From Zygaena filipendulae (taxonomy: Eukaryota > Arthropoda > Insecta > Lepidoptera > Zygaenidae), in the NCBI GenBank assembly GCA_907165275.2, contig OU015651.1:15150501-15214500 (forward strand): a stretch of DNA of 64,000 bases. The letters run 5' to 3'. The first letter of the stretch is position 1. Each line of letters begins with the position of its first letter. A program made the position numbers and the translations under genes. Shown here one piece after another: positions 1 through 10,800 of this stretch. The notes below the pieces were generated by a model that was not told the DNA's origin, made no database searches, and saw only the letters and a program-made list of their open reading frames with translations.

Positions 1-246
1 AATGTAGCTCCACTCGCTAGGTGAGTTTGTGAGTTTGAAAAATTTACGCTTAAAGTTTCCGATTGCATTATGTTTTCTTTCTTGGAACCGATCGTAAATA
101 AAATATGAACCGAATGCTTTCCGTTACCTACTTTGGATCTAACAAAGACATGATAGAAGTAATGGATTGGAAGATGTATAGATATAAACAAATATCTTGG
201 CTTGTATCCTGATTATATTATAAAAAAAAGTTTTATTAAACCTTAC

Positions 247-2705
247 CTTCCACTTACTTCACCGTCGAAGTCACGTCCACGGAAGTACAAACCACCAATA
301 GCGTTATCTGAAGACAAAAGTTTAATGAGTATAAGGTTAAACGAGGGATTTATTTAAAAAAAGAACACAAATAATACAAAAGATCAAAAAAATTCGTTTT
401 TAACCGACTTCCAAAAACGAGGAGGTTCTGCATTCGGCTGTATGTATGTATGTTTTTTTTATTTTCTGGATATTTGAGATTAGAAACGGATATTGAACAC
501 CTTCAATGAGTCCATAAAGACAAGGGAAGTTAGTCTGCTAGATTGTAGATAATTTATTGTCCATTAGATTGTTTACCTATTTTAAATAAAGTAGGTACAC
601 AATTAAATGCTCTTAACTTACCCACGCTACCGCTGAGTTTCGGCAGACTGATGTCAATGCTCAGTTTTCCTCTTAGCGGTCGGTATGAAATGTCGTTGAT
701 GACGATGTTACTAAGACCTTTGAGCTCTAGATTGGTTACATCGGCTTCTAGAGAGATGCCCCTGTTGGAAAGAATATAATTGTAATATTTAGCGATAAAG
801 GATCTGCAATAATGATTTTTTTTATTTTTAAAACAGGCTTTATCATAATATGTAAAGATATACATGAGAACAAATAATTCCAGTGTCATCCTTGGCTCCA
901 TTTTCAGACCCTCGTCAACAAACCAGCTTAAAAGTTGGACAGTCGGTGTCCTACCATTTGCCATCAGGAAGATTCAGTCCATACAGCCCGGCTATATAGT
1001 CAGATCAGCGCTATGGTATCATAATATTGCTCCGTCACCGAATTAATATAAGTATTCCACATTTCAATTGGATATCAGCAACTCGATGAAACATGGTTTA
1101 CAAATTTTTAATAGATAATGCGGACAACTTTCATTATAAGTTATGTAATAGCTTGTAAGGTGACAAAGTTTTTTATAGTTTCTACTTGAACCCTTTATAA
1201 CGCTATTTGAACATAGATAAGCAATAGTGTGTTAACCCACACTGGAGAAATTTTGAGTAAATTAAAGTTTTAAATTCGTAGGGCTATTTAGTGTAAATAT
1301 TTTTTATGTTCAATATTTAGTTACATATTTAAACAATGTAATAAGGTAAACACATAATTAAAAAACGTTTTTTAACTCTCAATAAATCGTTCTGAATCAA
1401 TAACTTCGTTTTGTGGGTTAACATGTTATTGCTTATCTGCGTCCAATTAGAAGTGCACTAACCGTAACTATTGTGGAATTTGACTCTACAGTTCAATTTG
1501 CTAATAATAACTTAAGTGTTTTAAGAGCTTATTATTAGGACTCAGGTTATATCGAGATATCTAGCCAGTTCCCATCCCCATTCTAGGTCGGCAACGCACC
1601 TGCAACCCTTCTGGTGTTGCAGATGTCTATGGGCGGCGGTAATCACTTACCATCAGGTGAACCACTTGCCCGTTTGCCCCCTATGACATAAAAAAAAACT
1701 AGATATGAACGTACGGGATAAGACGGATCGCGACCTCACGTTGTTCGATCTGAAATGGGTCTAGACCAACATCTTCGATGCGCTGAGCGATTCTCAGAAT
1801 AATGGTCTCGACCAGACTGGAAATGAAGCGGCCATCCGGCGAGCTAGCGACAACGCTGGCGGCTGCAATCATGGGGAAAAATTATCACATACACTTTTGT
1901 ATTCATATTATAAAAGAAGTAATTCTTTTTGCGGAAACTGCAGCGTACATATGAAATTACAATATATTTCATGATAATAGGTATTATGCAAATATTATAG
2001 GTACAAAAGTTTAATTCAATTAACCTTAACTGCCAATTGTGGTCATCTTTGGTACGTTTTGTTCAAACTTTATAATATTAAATTTTGATGCTGCAGAGTA
2101 GTCATCAAAGTTTAGTATTTACCCTATTCTACATAATACTACTGCCGATTTCTTTTTAAATGAAATACATTAGAATGTATTATATGTTTATTTATAGCGG
2201 GAGGCTAGTTCACAGTTCACCGCCTTTGGAGTTATTAAGATATACCTTTTAATATTATTTATCGTATATATCTTAATTTAGTAAAGCGGTGGCGGCGGCG
2301 GCAAAAGCAAATGGTATAGACAACATACGAAGTAGGCCACAGCTATCAGCGGCGCGAGCTGTGGCCTACTTCGTATGTTGTCTACCATTTGTTTTGGCAT
2401 TTCCAAACGTTCTAGATGCCAAGATTTTACAAAAAATTATTATTCTTTATGCCATAAGAAACATTACGAGGGAAAGACAGTTTTTGCGGCGTCTTATCTT
2501 AGCGCGGCGTGTTATGGTCATAGTGAATGAGGGCCCAGATGTAAATACACTTTTATGAGCTTTTACAATAAACTGCGACCTTTTTTGTAGATTTTCATGA
2601 AAGACATATTTGAAAGAAAGGTAACTCACCAGTTACTGGCAGGACGTGGGTAGGCACGGCCATGGTGCCGGCAACGAAGAGTACAAAAGCAACCGCTACC
2701 TTCAT
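247..2705 (-). CDS. TULIP/JHBP-like secreted protein gene A (5' four exons, runs off window)
   Basis: Likely a secreted lipid-binding protein of the JHBP/takeout or group-7-allergen type; the family call is by pattern, not search. Four minus-strand exons are visible: 2705-2630, 1862-1715, 761-622 and 307-247. Each internal boundary has AG/GT, with donors GTGAGT, GTACGT, GTAAGT and GTAAGG. Exon 1 encodes a signal peptide (MKVAVAFVLFVAGTMAVP). Exon 2 holds the GLDPF motif and exon 3 reads GLSNIVINDISYRPLRGKL, matching the same places in gene B. Exon phases (1, 2, 1, 2) are identical to genes B and C, which supports the model. About 141 residues are readable; exons 5-7 would lie left of position 1. 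No stop or frameshift is seen. A SINE fragment lies in intron 2 and a hairpin and MITE fragment in intron 1. Confidence 0.72.
402..460 (+). repeat. Fragment of TTAACCGACTTC-ended repeat
   Basis: The segment reads TTTTTAACCGACTTCCAAAA followed by an AGGAGGTT stretch and a T-rich run. The same motif occurs at 4175, 46203, 52145 and 54165. It lies in intron 4 or the downstream part of gene A. Confidence 0.5.
1209..1444. mobile_element. MITE family R1, copy 1 (intron 2 of gene A)
   Basis: A 236-bp element begins GAACATAGATAAGCAATAGT and ends in the inverse, ATTGCTTATCTGCGTCC. It closely matches 20547-20783 along its full length. Inner repeats TGTTAACCCA and TGGGTTAACA extend the inverted ends. 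No coding capacity is seen, so it is a non-autonomous DNA transposon of unassigned superfamily. Confidence 0.7.
1564..1698 (+). mobile_element. SINE-A 3' fragment in intron 2 of gene A
   Basis: This 5'-truncated copy of the tRNA-derived SINE seen in full at 18049 and 52501 ends in CCCCTATGACAT plus an A-run. Its A-tail stops about 16 nt downstream (in gene sense) of the exon 2 splice donor of gene A at 1714. Confidence 0.75.
2301..2398. other. Near-perfect 42-44 nt hairpin in intron 1 of gene A
   Basis: Left arm 2301-2344 and right arm 2357-2398 are reverse complements apart from a few differences, separated by a 12-nt GC-rich loop (ATCAGCGGCGCG). The inner arm includes GTAGGCCACAGCT / AGCTGTGGCCTAC. 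It abuts a MITE fragment, so it may be a transposon rearrangement. A small-RNA hairpin is an alternative that cannot be judged from sequence alone. Confidence 0.7.
2399..2545 (+). mobile_element. GGGCCCTTATTCA MITE, partial copy
   Basis: The right end reads GTGAATGAGGGCCC and the interior resembles the copies at 12474 and 53150 (TTCTTTATG.CATAAGAAA, GTCTTATCTTA.CGCG). The left end is missing where the hairpin begins. Confidence 0.55.
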
Positions 2706-3262
2706 ATTGATGGTTTATAAGCTAAAATATAAGAAAATACGGATAAAGATATGGTTGTTTGAGTTGGAGTTACCATTTCCGGTAACTGGTTGTTCGAAAT
2801 CTCTACTTAAAATCTCTAATTTCATTCAGTTTTGCAGTTCTAAATCATAATATAATGCATTACTACTTGGACATTATAACACAGCGCCACCTCCATGGCA
2901 ATTATGTAAATTTGATGCTATTATATTTCAGTTTCAATCAGAAAAATAGCGTTTTTGTGATTACTTAATCATGTTTTACAGCCTCAACTTTTGAAGTATG
3001 TTTATTTTGGTTGATTGATAAATATTTTAGGTGTTAAAATATTGTAATCGCTAAACCGCCATTTTGATTGCAACCGAAATTTGATAGAAACAAAGTTACA
3101 TAAAGTCTGGTCCCAAACTAAGAGCTTGTGTAAGTACTATAGGTAGCGGACAACTGATATACCTACTATATATATATATGCTTTTTTGTTTTAAATACAT
3201 ACTAAACACTAACACATTATATACTAAACACCCGCATTCAGAATATACGTCAATGTTTAACA
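2706..3262. other. Upstream region of gene A, no gene seen
   Basis: AT-rich sequence upstream of gene A. I see no convincing exon, promoter motif or complete repeat. A short (TA)n run lies near 3165. Confidence 0.4.
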
Positions 3263-3347
3263 AACAAATGTCTCTGATGCAGGGATCGAACCCGCAACAA
3301 CAGACGTAGCAGTCACTTGCCTTATCACTGCACCAACAGGTGCTGTC
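3263..3347 (-). mobile_element. tRNA-derived SINE head
   Basis: On the minus strand the segment has a box-B-like GGTTCGATCCCTGC and an A-box-like TGTTGGTGCAGTGATAAGG, the arrangement of a tRNA-derived SINE head. No acceptor-stem pairing is visible, so it is not called a tRNA gene. Confidence 0.55.
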
Positions 3348-4174
3348 ATGAATAAAAGAATCGAGTACATTGAAAATAATAGATATTATTGTTATGGCAT
3401 TTTAATTATTATAACTTGCTATAGAATAAGGAAACAATCAGAGGTGCTGTTTAATTATTCTTACCAGTATTGCGCCCGGACAATCTATAGCTAGACACGG
3501 CAACGAAAATGTTATTTATACATTATATTTAAAGATAACACGATAATCCTCTTTGAAAATGGTTCCACAGTAATAATAGCCTTTGCGCAAACATGATTAC
3601 GTATAAATTATCTACATCACTAATTACTTTGTCGAGAGAAAATACAAACGCCAGCCGCAAATATACTAATATTATAAAGCGGAAAGATTTGATTTTTTTG
3701 TTTGTTTGTTACGATTTAACTCAGAAAATACTGGTCTGCTTTCAAAAATTCTTTCACCATCAGAAAGCTACATTATCCCCGAGTAACATAGGCTATATTG
3801 TAATCCGGAATTGCCGCGGGAACTCCAAAATTATCACGGGTGGTTGATTGTACTAGTTGATCCCCGCAGTTTTACTCTTTTTTCTCTTCACAAGAACAGA
3901 CTGCAACGAAAATAAGAAAAAAAAATGCGGAATTGGTCCAACCGTTCGCGAGTTTGGCGCTTTCCTGAATGAATGTATTGCCTAGCCAAAAGGTTGACTG
4001 GTAGAGACTGGCATTAAGTTTTAATTACGTTTTTAATTACGTTTTGTACGAAAATGTGCAATAAAGTTCTTTAAATAAATGAATAAATAAATAAATCTCG
4101 TTTTACATTTATTTATCAAATTAATTTCAATGAAATGAGAGTTAAAAAGCAAAATTTTACCAAAAAAAAAAAAA
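3348..4174. other. Intergenic, with a Helitron 3' end and a LINE-like tail
   Basis: No gene is seen. Positions 3770-3860 resemble the 3' end of the Helitron-like family (CCGCGGGAACTCC then a hairpin-like end). At 4060-4100 an AATAAAG stretch leads into (AATA)n, like a retroposon tail. Confidence 0.4.
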
Positions 4175-4387
4175 TTAACCGACTTCAAGAGTTTGGTTGT
4201 CTGTCTCCGAAACTCATTATCTGATCTTTATAAAATTTAAATGGGACCATTACGGAATAAACCCCTTTCGAACAAAAAAAGAGTTTTGCAAATCTTTCTA
4301 TATACTCGTATTATGACGGAGTTATGCCCGAACAAATTATACATATAAACATCCGCATTGATAACCTCCTTTTTGAAGTCGGATAAA
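4175..4387. mobile_element. TTAACCGACTTC-ended inverted-repeat element
   Basis: It starts TTAACCGACTTCAAGA and ends TTTTTGAAGTCGGATAAA, giving imperfect terminal inverted repeats around about 210 bp of non-coding sequence. Isolated ends of the same family occur elsewhere in the window. Confidence 0.55.
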
Positions 4388-4640
4388 AATAGAACTCACT
4401 GAACAAAAAGGAAGTTTTTGGGGTGAGTAGGTACATAATGAAACGTCGAAAAATGTCCAACGTACCTAAAATGTACCTACGTAGCTAGGTAAATATACGA
4501 TTTATTGTGATAAAATCATAATTAGCGCGAGATTATATCGTTTTGACGTATTAGCTAAGAGCGCCGCTCACTGAAAGGAAATATCATGTCTTTACGGTAT
4601 GATACAGCAGATTTAATTAGGCTATAGTAGATTTTACAAC

Positions 4641-4840
4641 AAGTGAAATGAAATGAAATGAAATATAGTTTATTCGTTACGACCACAATTAAATAATATG
4701 AATAAACAAAAAGTAGCCTAAATAGCGTGTCCCAACAAAAGGGCAACCAGCTCAGCATAAGCCGGGAACCATTAGGGGCCCGACGCTGGTCTTCCGCTGG
4801 AGCCGCGTGTGACGTCACGGGTGTAGGCGCAGAATTTAAA
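4641..4840 (-). repeat. Repeat K, copy 1 (retroposon 3' end)
   Basis: About 200 bp matches 62765-62945, including CAACCAGCTCAGCATAAGCC and GGGGCCCGACGCTGGTCTTC. The (ATGAA)n run at one end looks like a reverse-oriented retroposon tail. It contains a TGACGTCA palindrome. Confidence 0.6.
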
Positions 4841-5202
4841 AAAAATAAATTAATAAATCATTTTTGTATTAGTAAATAGACTAGGGTAAAATATGTATAA
4901 TTACAATATTAATTACATAAAAAATACAATAACATCTCCGATTTAATGTATATGTATAATATATCATAAACAAACAAAGTGCACAAAACGAACCATTTTC
5001 ATCCGAGACTTTTAGCAGCCCGAGCCAAAGGCAAGGGCTGATGGTAATGTCGAGGATAAAAAGGTTTTGTGGACGAGTTATAAAGCCTACTTTCACTTCG
5101 ATTGCGAGGAAATAAAACAATAGTAATAATAATAATAATAATAATAGTATAACATAACATTTCTTTAATTAAAATTTAAAGTAAAATTAGTACAGCTTTG
5201 AA

Positions 5203-5700
5203 TCATCATCATCATCACCAGCCCATAGTAGTCCACTGCTGGACATAGACCTCTCCAATTGCCTGCCACTTAGCACGACTCTCAGCCTCCCGCGTCCAGC
5301 CACCACCAGCCATCCTGCGAAGGTCATCACTCCACCTAGCATGTGGGCGTCCTACACTGCGTTTGCCTATTTGCGGTCTCCACTCCAGAACCCGACGGCT
5401 CCAACGGTTATCGGTTCTGCGGATAATATGGCCAGCTCACTGTCACTTCAACTTGCTAATTCTGTGGGCTATGTCAGTAACTTTGGTTCTCTGCCGAATC
5501 ACCTCATTTCCGATGCGATCCTTCAGAGAGACTCCGAGCATAGCCCTTTCCATAGCACGTTGAGCAACTTTAAATTTGTGAACCAGTCGTACCGTGAGTG
5601 TCCACGTCTCGGCTCCGTACGTCATGACAGGTAGGACACACTGGTTGAAGACTTTTGTTTTCAGGTTTTGTGGGATTGGGGACGAAAAGACTCGACAGTT
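5203..5700 (-). mobile_element. RTE-type LINE, 3' end of reverse transcriptase ORF
   Basis: The minus strand encodes KVFNQCVLPVMTYGAETWTL followed by KVAQRAMERAMLGVSLKDRI, the C-terminal part typical of RTE-clade reverse transcriptases; a degraded WRP..GRP-type tail follows. The element ends in an (ATG/ATC)n microsatellite at 5203-5218, the usual RTE tail. It is 5'-truncated and lacks the catalytic domain. Related pieces lie at 44390-44535 and 56797-56940. Confidence 0.75.
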
Positions 5701-5939
5701 TTGAATACTGAAGGAAATTGTTTTTTTTCGACATATTAATGGTATTTGTGTCTTAAAAAACACATAAGGCAAATAAATCAAAGTAAATATTATAAAATAA
5801 CAAATTCTATCTATGAACTTATTATGTTTGGCTGTATGGCTCATCTTCTTTGCCTTAATATAGATACATTTATGAGTAGATAGACGTTAATTCAATTGTG
5901 CACAAGCTTATATCCTGCACAAACAAGCACTTTCAGAGC

Positions 5940-6100
5940 ATGAGAACTGAAAATAGTATATTTCATTATAAGTGCGGAAAGCCTGTCATTGCAAAGAGTT
6001 CCGACAAATGTCTACCCGAGCCGAGGCGCAGCCGAAGGTGAGGGTTGACAGTCGGAACTAGTTGCAATGACGGTTCCGCACGTGTACTGAACAACTATTT
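5940..6100. repeat. Repeat with AGTATATTTCATTA.AAGTGCGG
   Basis: It shares CTGTCATTGCAAAGAGTTCC and CCGAGCCGAGGCGCAGCCGAA with 44344-44430. Its end (GTTCCGCACGTGTACTGAAC) is partly self-complementary to its start. Function unknown. Confidence 0.5.
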
Positions 6101-6469
6101 TTAATACAGTTACGAAAAAATTAAGCAATTTAATAAAATATCAAAAACACAACAAACTCAACTAAGTTCCAACTGTGATCAAGAGATGGCGCTAGTCGTA
6201 TTAGTAATGCGAAACCTACGTTTTGCAATGCAAAAAGTGTGTCAAAGCCGTGTCGCCATTTTTGACAGTTGGCAAAGAGAACGCACGAGTTCGGGAAAGG
6301 TAAACAAAAAGCTCGAGTATGTAATAGCCCACATCCCGAACGCTAAACGTCCCTGCAATACGCCACTTTTTGAGCAACTGTATTAAAAAAATATTTTCAA
6401 CTTTATCCAAATCATAAAACTCGTATTTTGTTTGATATTGTATTTTTTATTTGATGCTGTTACAAAGCA

Positions 6470-6985
6470 GCTTGAACAAACCGCGGTATATTCCGGCATG
6501 CCAGACTTAGCTTACTACTGATGAATGCGCGTTGATTTCGGAGTCCCTGCGGGAGTACTGGGATAAAAAATACGCTATATCCTTTTCTGTACCACTGAAA
6601 ACGTGCATGCAAAATTTCATGATGATCGGTAGAGCCGTTAAGGCGTGAAAGCGTAACAAACATTCACTTTCGCATTAATAATAGTAAGAATAGCAGTTCC
6701 CCGCGATTTCACCCGCGTTCATTTCGGCCATCCCTCGGGATTTTCGAAATAAAAGTACCCTACATCCTTCTCTGTACCACTGACATCGTGTGTGTAAAAT
6801 TTCATGATGATCGGTTCGGGCGCGAAAGTGTAACAAACAAACAAATTCGCATTTATAGCGGTTACCTGAGGTTTCACTTGCTTTAATTTTGGAGTTTCCA
6901 TGGGAATCCCGGGTTCAAAAGTAACCTATGTCCTTGATAGACAGACAGAGTTATTTTCGCATCTATGTATAATATTATTAAACCT
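6470..6985 (-). mobile_element. Three degraded Helitron-like copies
   Basis: Three successive minus-strand pieces carry the family signatures: a CCCCGCGATTTCACCCGCG end, TTTCATGATGATCGGT in the middle and ACAAACAAAC-rich distal sequence. Lengths and ends are eroded. Confidence 0.5.
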
Positions 6986-7064
6986 GTCCTATATTATATC
7001 CAAAATAATGATTAAAGGTAGGTGATGTGGTTAAAATTTCAATGCTAGATATTAGTGTCGTCAC

Positions 7065-7264
7065 TACATAGTATAAAACAAAATCGCTTTCCGTCCCTAT
7101 ATCCCTATGTATGCTTAAATCGTTAAAACTACGCAACGGATTTTGATCCGGTTTTCACCAATAGATAGAGTGATTCACGAGGAAGGTTTGTAACTATATT
7201 TTATCCCGGAATTCCCGCGGGAACTCCGAAATTACCGCGGGTGAAACCGCGAGGAACGGTTAGT
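7065..7264 (+). mobile_element. Lep1-like Helitron copy
   Basis: It ends with TACCGCGGGTGAAACCGCGAG and then a CTAG-like GTTAGT. The stem CGCGG/CCGCG with loop GTGAAA just before the terminus is the Helitron 3' hallmark. It lies just left of duplicon B. Confidence 0.55.
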
Positions 7265-7726
7265 TGGTAGTTAATATATCGAAAATTTTGTGGAGCTCTG
7301 CGAAGCTCGTCATAAATTTTGTAATTAGGTATTTTTAACCGATTTAACTCAAGAAAGATAAATAATCATGTTTTGATTTGCGCGATAAAGATAATAATCA
7401 TGTGTATAATTGACGCATAAGTTTTTATGTATATAGCAGCAATGTGATGTTTTAGTTTTTAATTTGAATGTATTATTCTTTTAATATATTATTGAATTTA
7501 TTAAGTATTTGAATGTATTATTTCCAAAAGTCGTCAACATCCCTATTACTATGCTATTCTTTTTTAATTGTTAAATTTTGTTGCATATTTGATTTTTAAT
7601 GAATTCTGTGATGCCGACTAACTTAATTTATATGTCTAATCTCATGAAACCTCAGGAAAGACGAAATTGTGCTGTTCTGGGATCAAAAGTAATGACACTC
7701 AAGACTACATAAAATAATAAAAATGA

Positions 7727-7732
7727 TTTATT
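7727..7732 (-). terminator. Polyadenylation signal of gene B
   Basis: AATAAA lies on the minus strand about 130 nt after the gene B stop codon and is conserved in the gene C duplicon at 26844-26849. Confidence 0.5.
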
Positions 7733-7864
7733 TCAATAACAATAATTCACAGTTCCAACAATAAAAACTTGCAAAAAAATATCTTAACAAAAACAGTGTA
7801 GAGAACTTAAGTAAATCACCAATGAGTCATAATATTTAAAAAAATAGATCAACCTCAGTTTATT

Positions 7865-10800
7865 TCAAAAACCAATAGTACTGATTAGCTCTAGCACGGT
7901 GTCGATGATTTGGCAGAGGTTCAATTCGATCCTTCCGTTGGATAGAGCAATGGGCAGGTTCTCCAGCACTAGCTTGACTATAGCTTCTACAACCTCATCG
8001 ATTTGGTCCTGAAAATAAATATACTCGTGCATATCAAAGGTATAAGTAACTCAAAGAAAAAAATATGGTGACTGGATACCAGATAGACGACGTACATGGT
8101 ACCTTTAAATATTCAAAAAGTGGATGGTTAATTAAAACTACTCATGTTTATTAATAGCTGACTTAAAATACGCGGTGTTTTACCTATCACAATCTAACAT
8201 CATAATATCTAGATTAAAACTTAACTTTATTACATCAGAATTATAGGCAGATCGTATAGTAGGTACAGTGAGTTTGACCTGAACCTTTTGAGGTTTAGAA
8301 AGATTGTGGAAATAAACGCATCTCAATATTTTGACCAAAATATTATGTTTTGATGATATTGACTTGTGGTCAGTTTTTCATTATATAATAATGTGTGACG
8401 AAAGACACCTATTTATCTGAATTTCTTCGCTAATAGGTTTAATTTTGTTAGCTTGGGTTCTAATGTCAGATAGTTTTATAGACCTTCACCTTCTTATCTC
8501 GAATCAACAACAATTTCTCAAGATTCAAGATTCGAACTTTTATTGAATTCATGTCATTAGGGAATTTAGTGATTTGGCTTGACACTACTCATTATTGTAG
8601 TTAAGACAAGAATGTTGTACATTGTATGAACACATCGACCACACAGCCCATAGACGCCTAATGTTTGATTTTGCGTATTGAATGCATTCTGGCAACTAGC
8701 TGAGGTAAGAGAAGCGGGGTTGCAACGCCGTGATTGGTTAATTCAAGGCCACACGCGCTAGTTACACGCCGTGATTGGCTAATTCACATTTATATCGGAA
8801 CTATAAGTCAGATGTGTTGACAGGAGCCATTCGCCTGTTATTAGGCGTCTATGGGCTGTGTGGTCGATGTATGAACACTTACGCCATAAATACTGGTCAT
8901 CTGTGGAAGGATGTTGTTGATGAAGACGTTCACGGTGTTCGAGTAGTCGCTGTCATTCAAGATTGTGACCACATCTGACTGGAAAATAAGAAAAACGAAT
9001 CTACACACAAATCATATTCTAAAGTGTTGACGTGTGATGCGGTCCGAATTGCACTTTTGACGCTCGTGTGCGCTATATTCATGCAAACAACTGTTCAAAT
9101 GATGGTACACTGACATGAGCATTGTGCCGTCATCGATTGGCGCGAACAGTGCCAAGAAGGAGGAGGCTAGCGCAATGTCGCTGTCAAACGTCTGGCGAAC
9201 TTTGTTTTTCTTTTGTTCAAATCAATTAGTGTAAAGTATACTGTTTCTCAATTGCAACAAACATACATGGCGTTTTCAAAAAAGCAATAAACGATATTCA
9301 TCAAAAATTAATTAATATGACCTGTTGGTCGTTTCTCATTGTATACACATATGTACCTATACCTTTATAAAACAATAAACAACACTTTTCTTGTGGACAC
9401 TCTTCTTTTAGTACAAAAAATGCGTACCTCGATTGGGCCCACTCTTAACTTGATTGTCAGATCCTCGATATCTAAACCGTCTGCGAGGTTTACATTCGCT
9501 TTCAAGAACACATTCAGCTCGGACAGCGAAAGTCTGGTGAGAAATAACCAAGATTTTTTGCATTAAATATTGTAAAAATAAACAACGAACGCGTCAACAT
9601 CAGATTAGCATGAGATCGACCTCTAAGGTTTTCTCATAGTAATGACTTCCACACACAATGGGATAGCTGGCTAATTTTGTTTAGTCCGCCGTGTAGGAAT
9701 ACCATATATTGGACACGTATTTTTTCGTAGCGTAAAACTTTAGCAAAACAATAGTATTAACATAGGTAAAAATAAAATGGCAGCTCCGTTAGACAGTAAA
9801 AAAAATTACATTGCTCTCTCTACCAAAACAATTTTTGATCTTTTATAAATTGGTTGAGTTGTAATCTGTTTAAAATTGCTCAAAAATACCACTCAGACAG
9901 CGACAGCGCCCCACACTCCCTTCTCGCGAAGGGAGCGAACGATCATCGAGGGCTGGTGGTGATCACCACCGCCTGTCTCACGCTCAGGGCACCGCGCCAC
10001 GTCTCCTCATCGTGGCTATTGGAGACTCACGCAGTGTGAAGGTCTAGCGAAGAGCTTACTATAGAAATGATCCTATGAAGTAAGGTCTTGTCAGGAACGA
10101 AAAGCACATGGAACGTCACATATTTTTGACAAACCCTAATAGCGCGGTTTACATCTAGATTTAAAAGCAGGAGTGCCATCTAGCGTTATGAGACTACGCA
10201 CTGGAGGCAGGTAACTACCGGCAAAGTTGTATGAATTAATACTAAAATTTTTCTACCTGTTTACCTTATTTACCTGTTAGTGGTAGCCATTGTCTATAAT
10301 GTCTAGACTACTTAGACTGTACTAGATGACACTGCTGTTTTGAAGTCTAGATGTAAACCGCGCTATTGAGGTTTGTCCAAAATATGTGACGTTCCATGTG
10401 CTTTTCGTTCCTGACAAGACATTACTTCATAGGATCATTTCTATAGTAAGCTCTTCGCTAGACCTTCACACTGCGTGAGTCTCCAATAGCCACGATGAGG
10501 AGACGTGGCGCGGTGCCCTGAGCGTGAGACAGGCGGTGGTGATCACCACCAGCCCTCGATGATCGTTCGCGCCCTTCGCGAGAAGAGAGTGTGGGGCGCT
10601 GTCGCTGTCTGAGTGGTATTTTTGAGAAATTTTAAACAGATTACAACTCAACCAATTTATAAAAGATCAAAAATTGTTTTGGTAGAGAGAGCAATGTAAT
10701 TTAGCTCTGTCTAGCGCTGCTATTTTACCTGTGTTTTTACTCATTTTTTGTTAAAGTTTTTTTGTTATTTTTTTTTTATTTGCAGAAACAAATTACAGTT

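Noticed and set aside
554..964. Single-exon 136-codon gene
   Set aside because: Only 761-622 is conserved with genes B and C and bounded by AG/GT; the rest is intron.
9854..10651. Two 61-codon frames of almost identical sequence on opposite strands
   Set aside because: They are mirror images from the palindrome arms, and no domain is recognisable.
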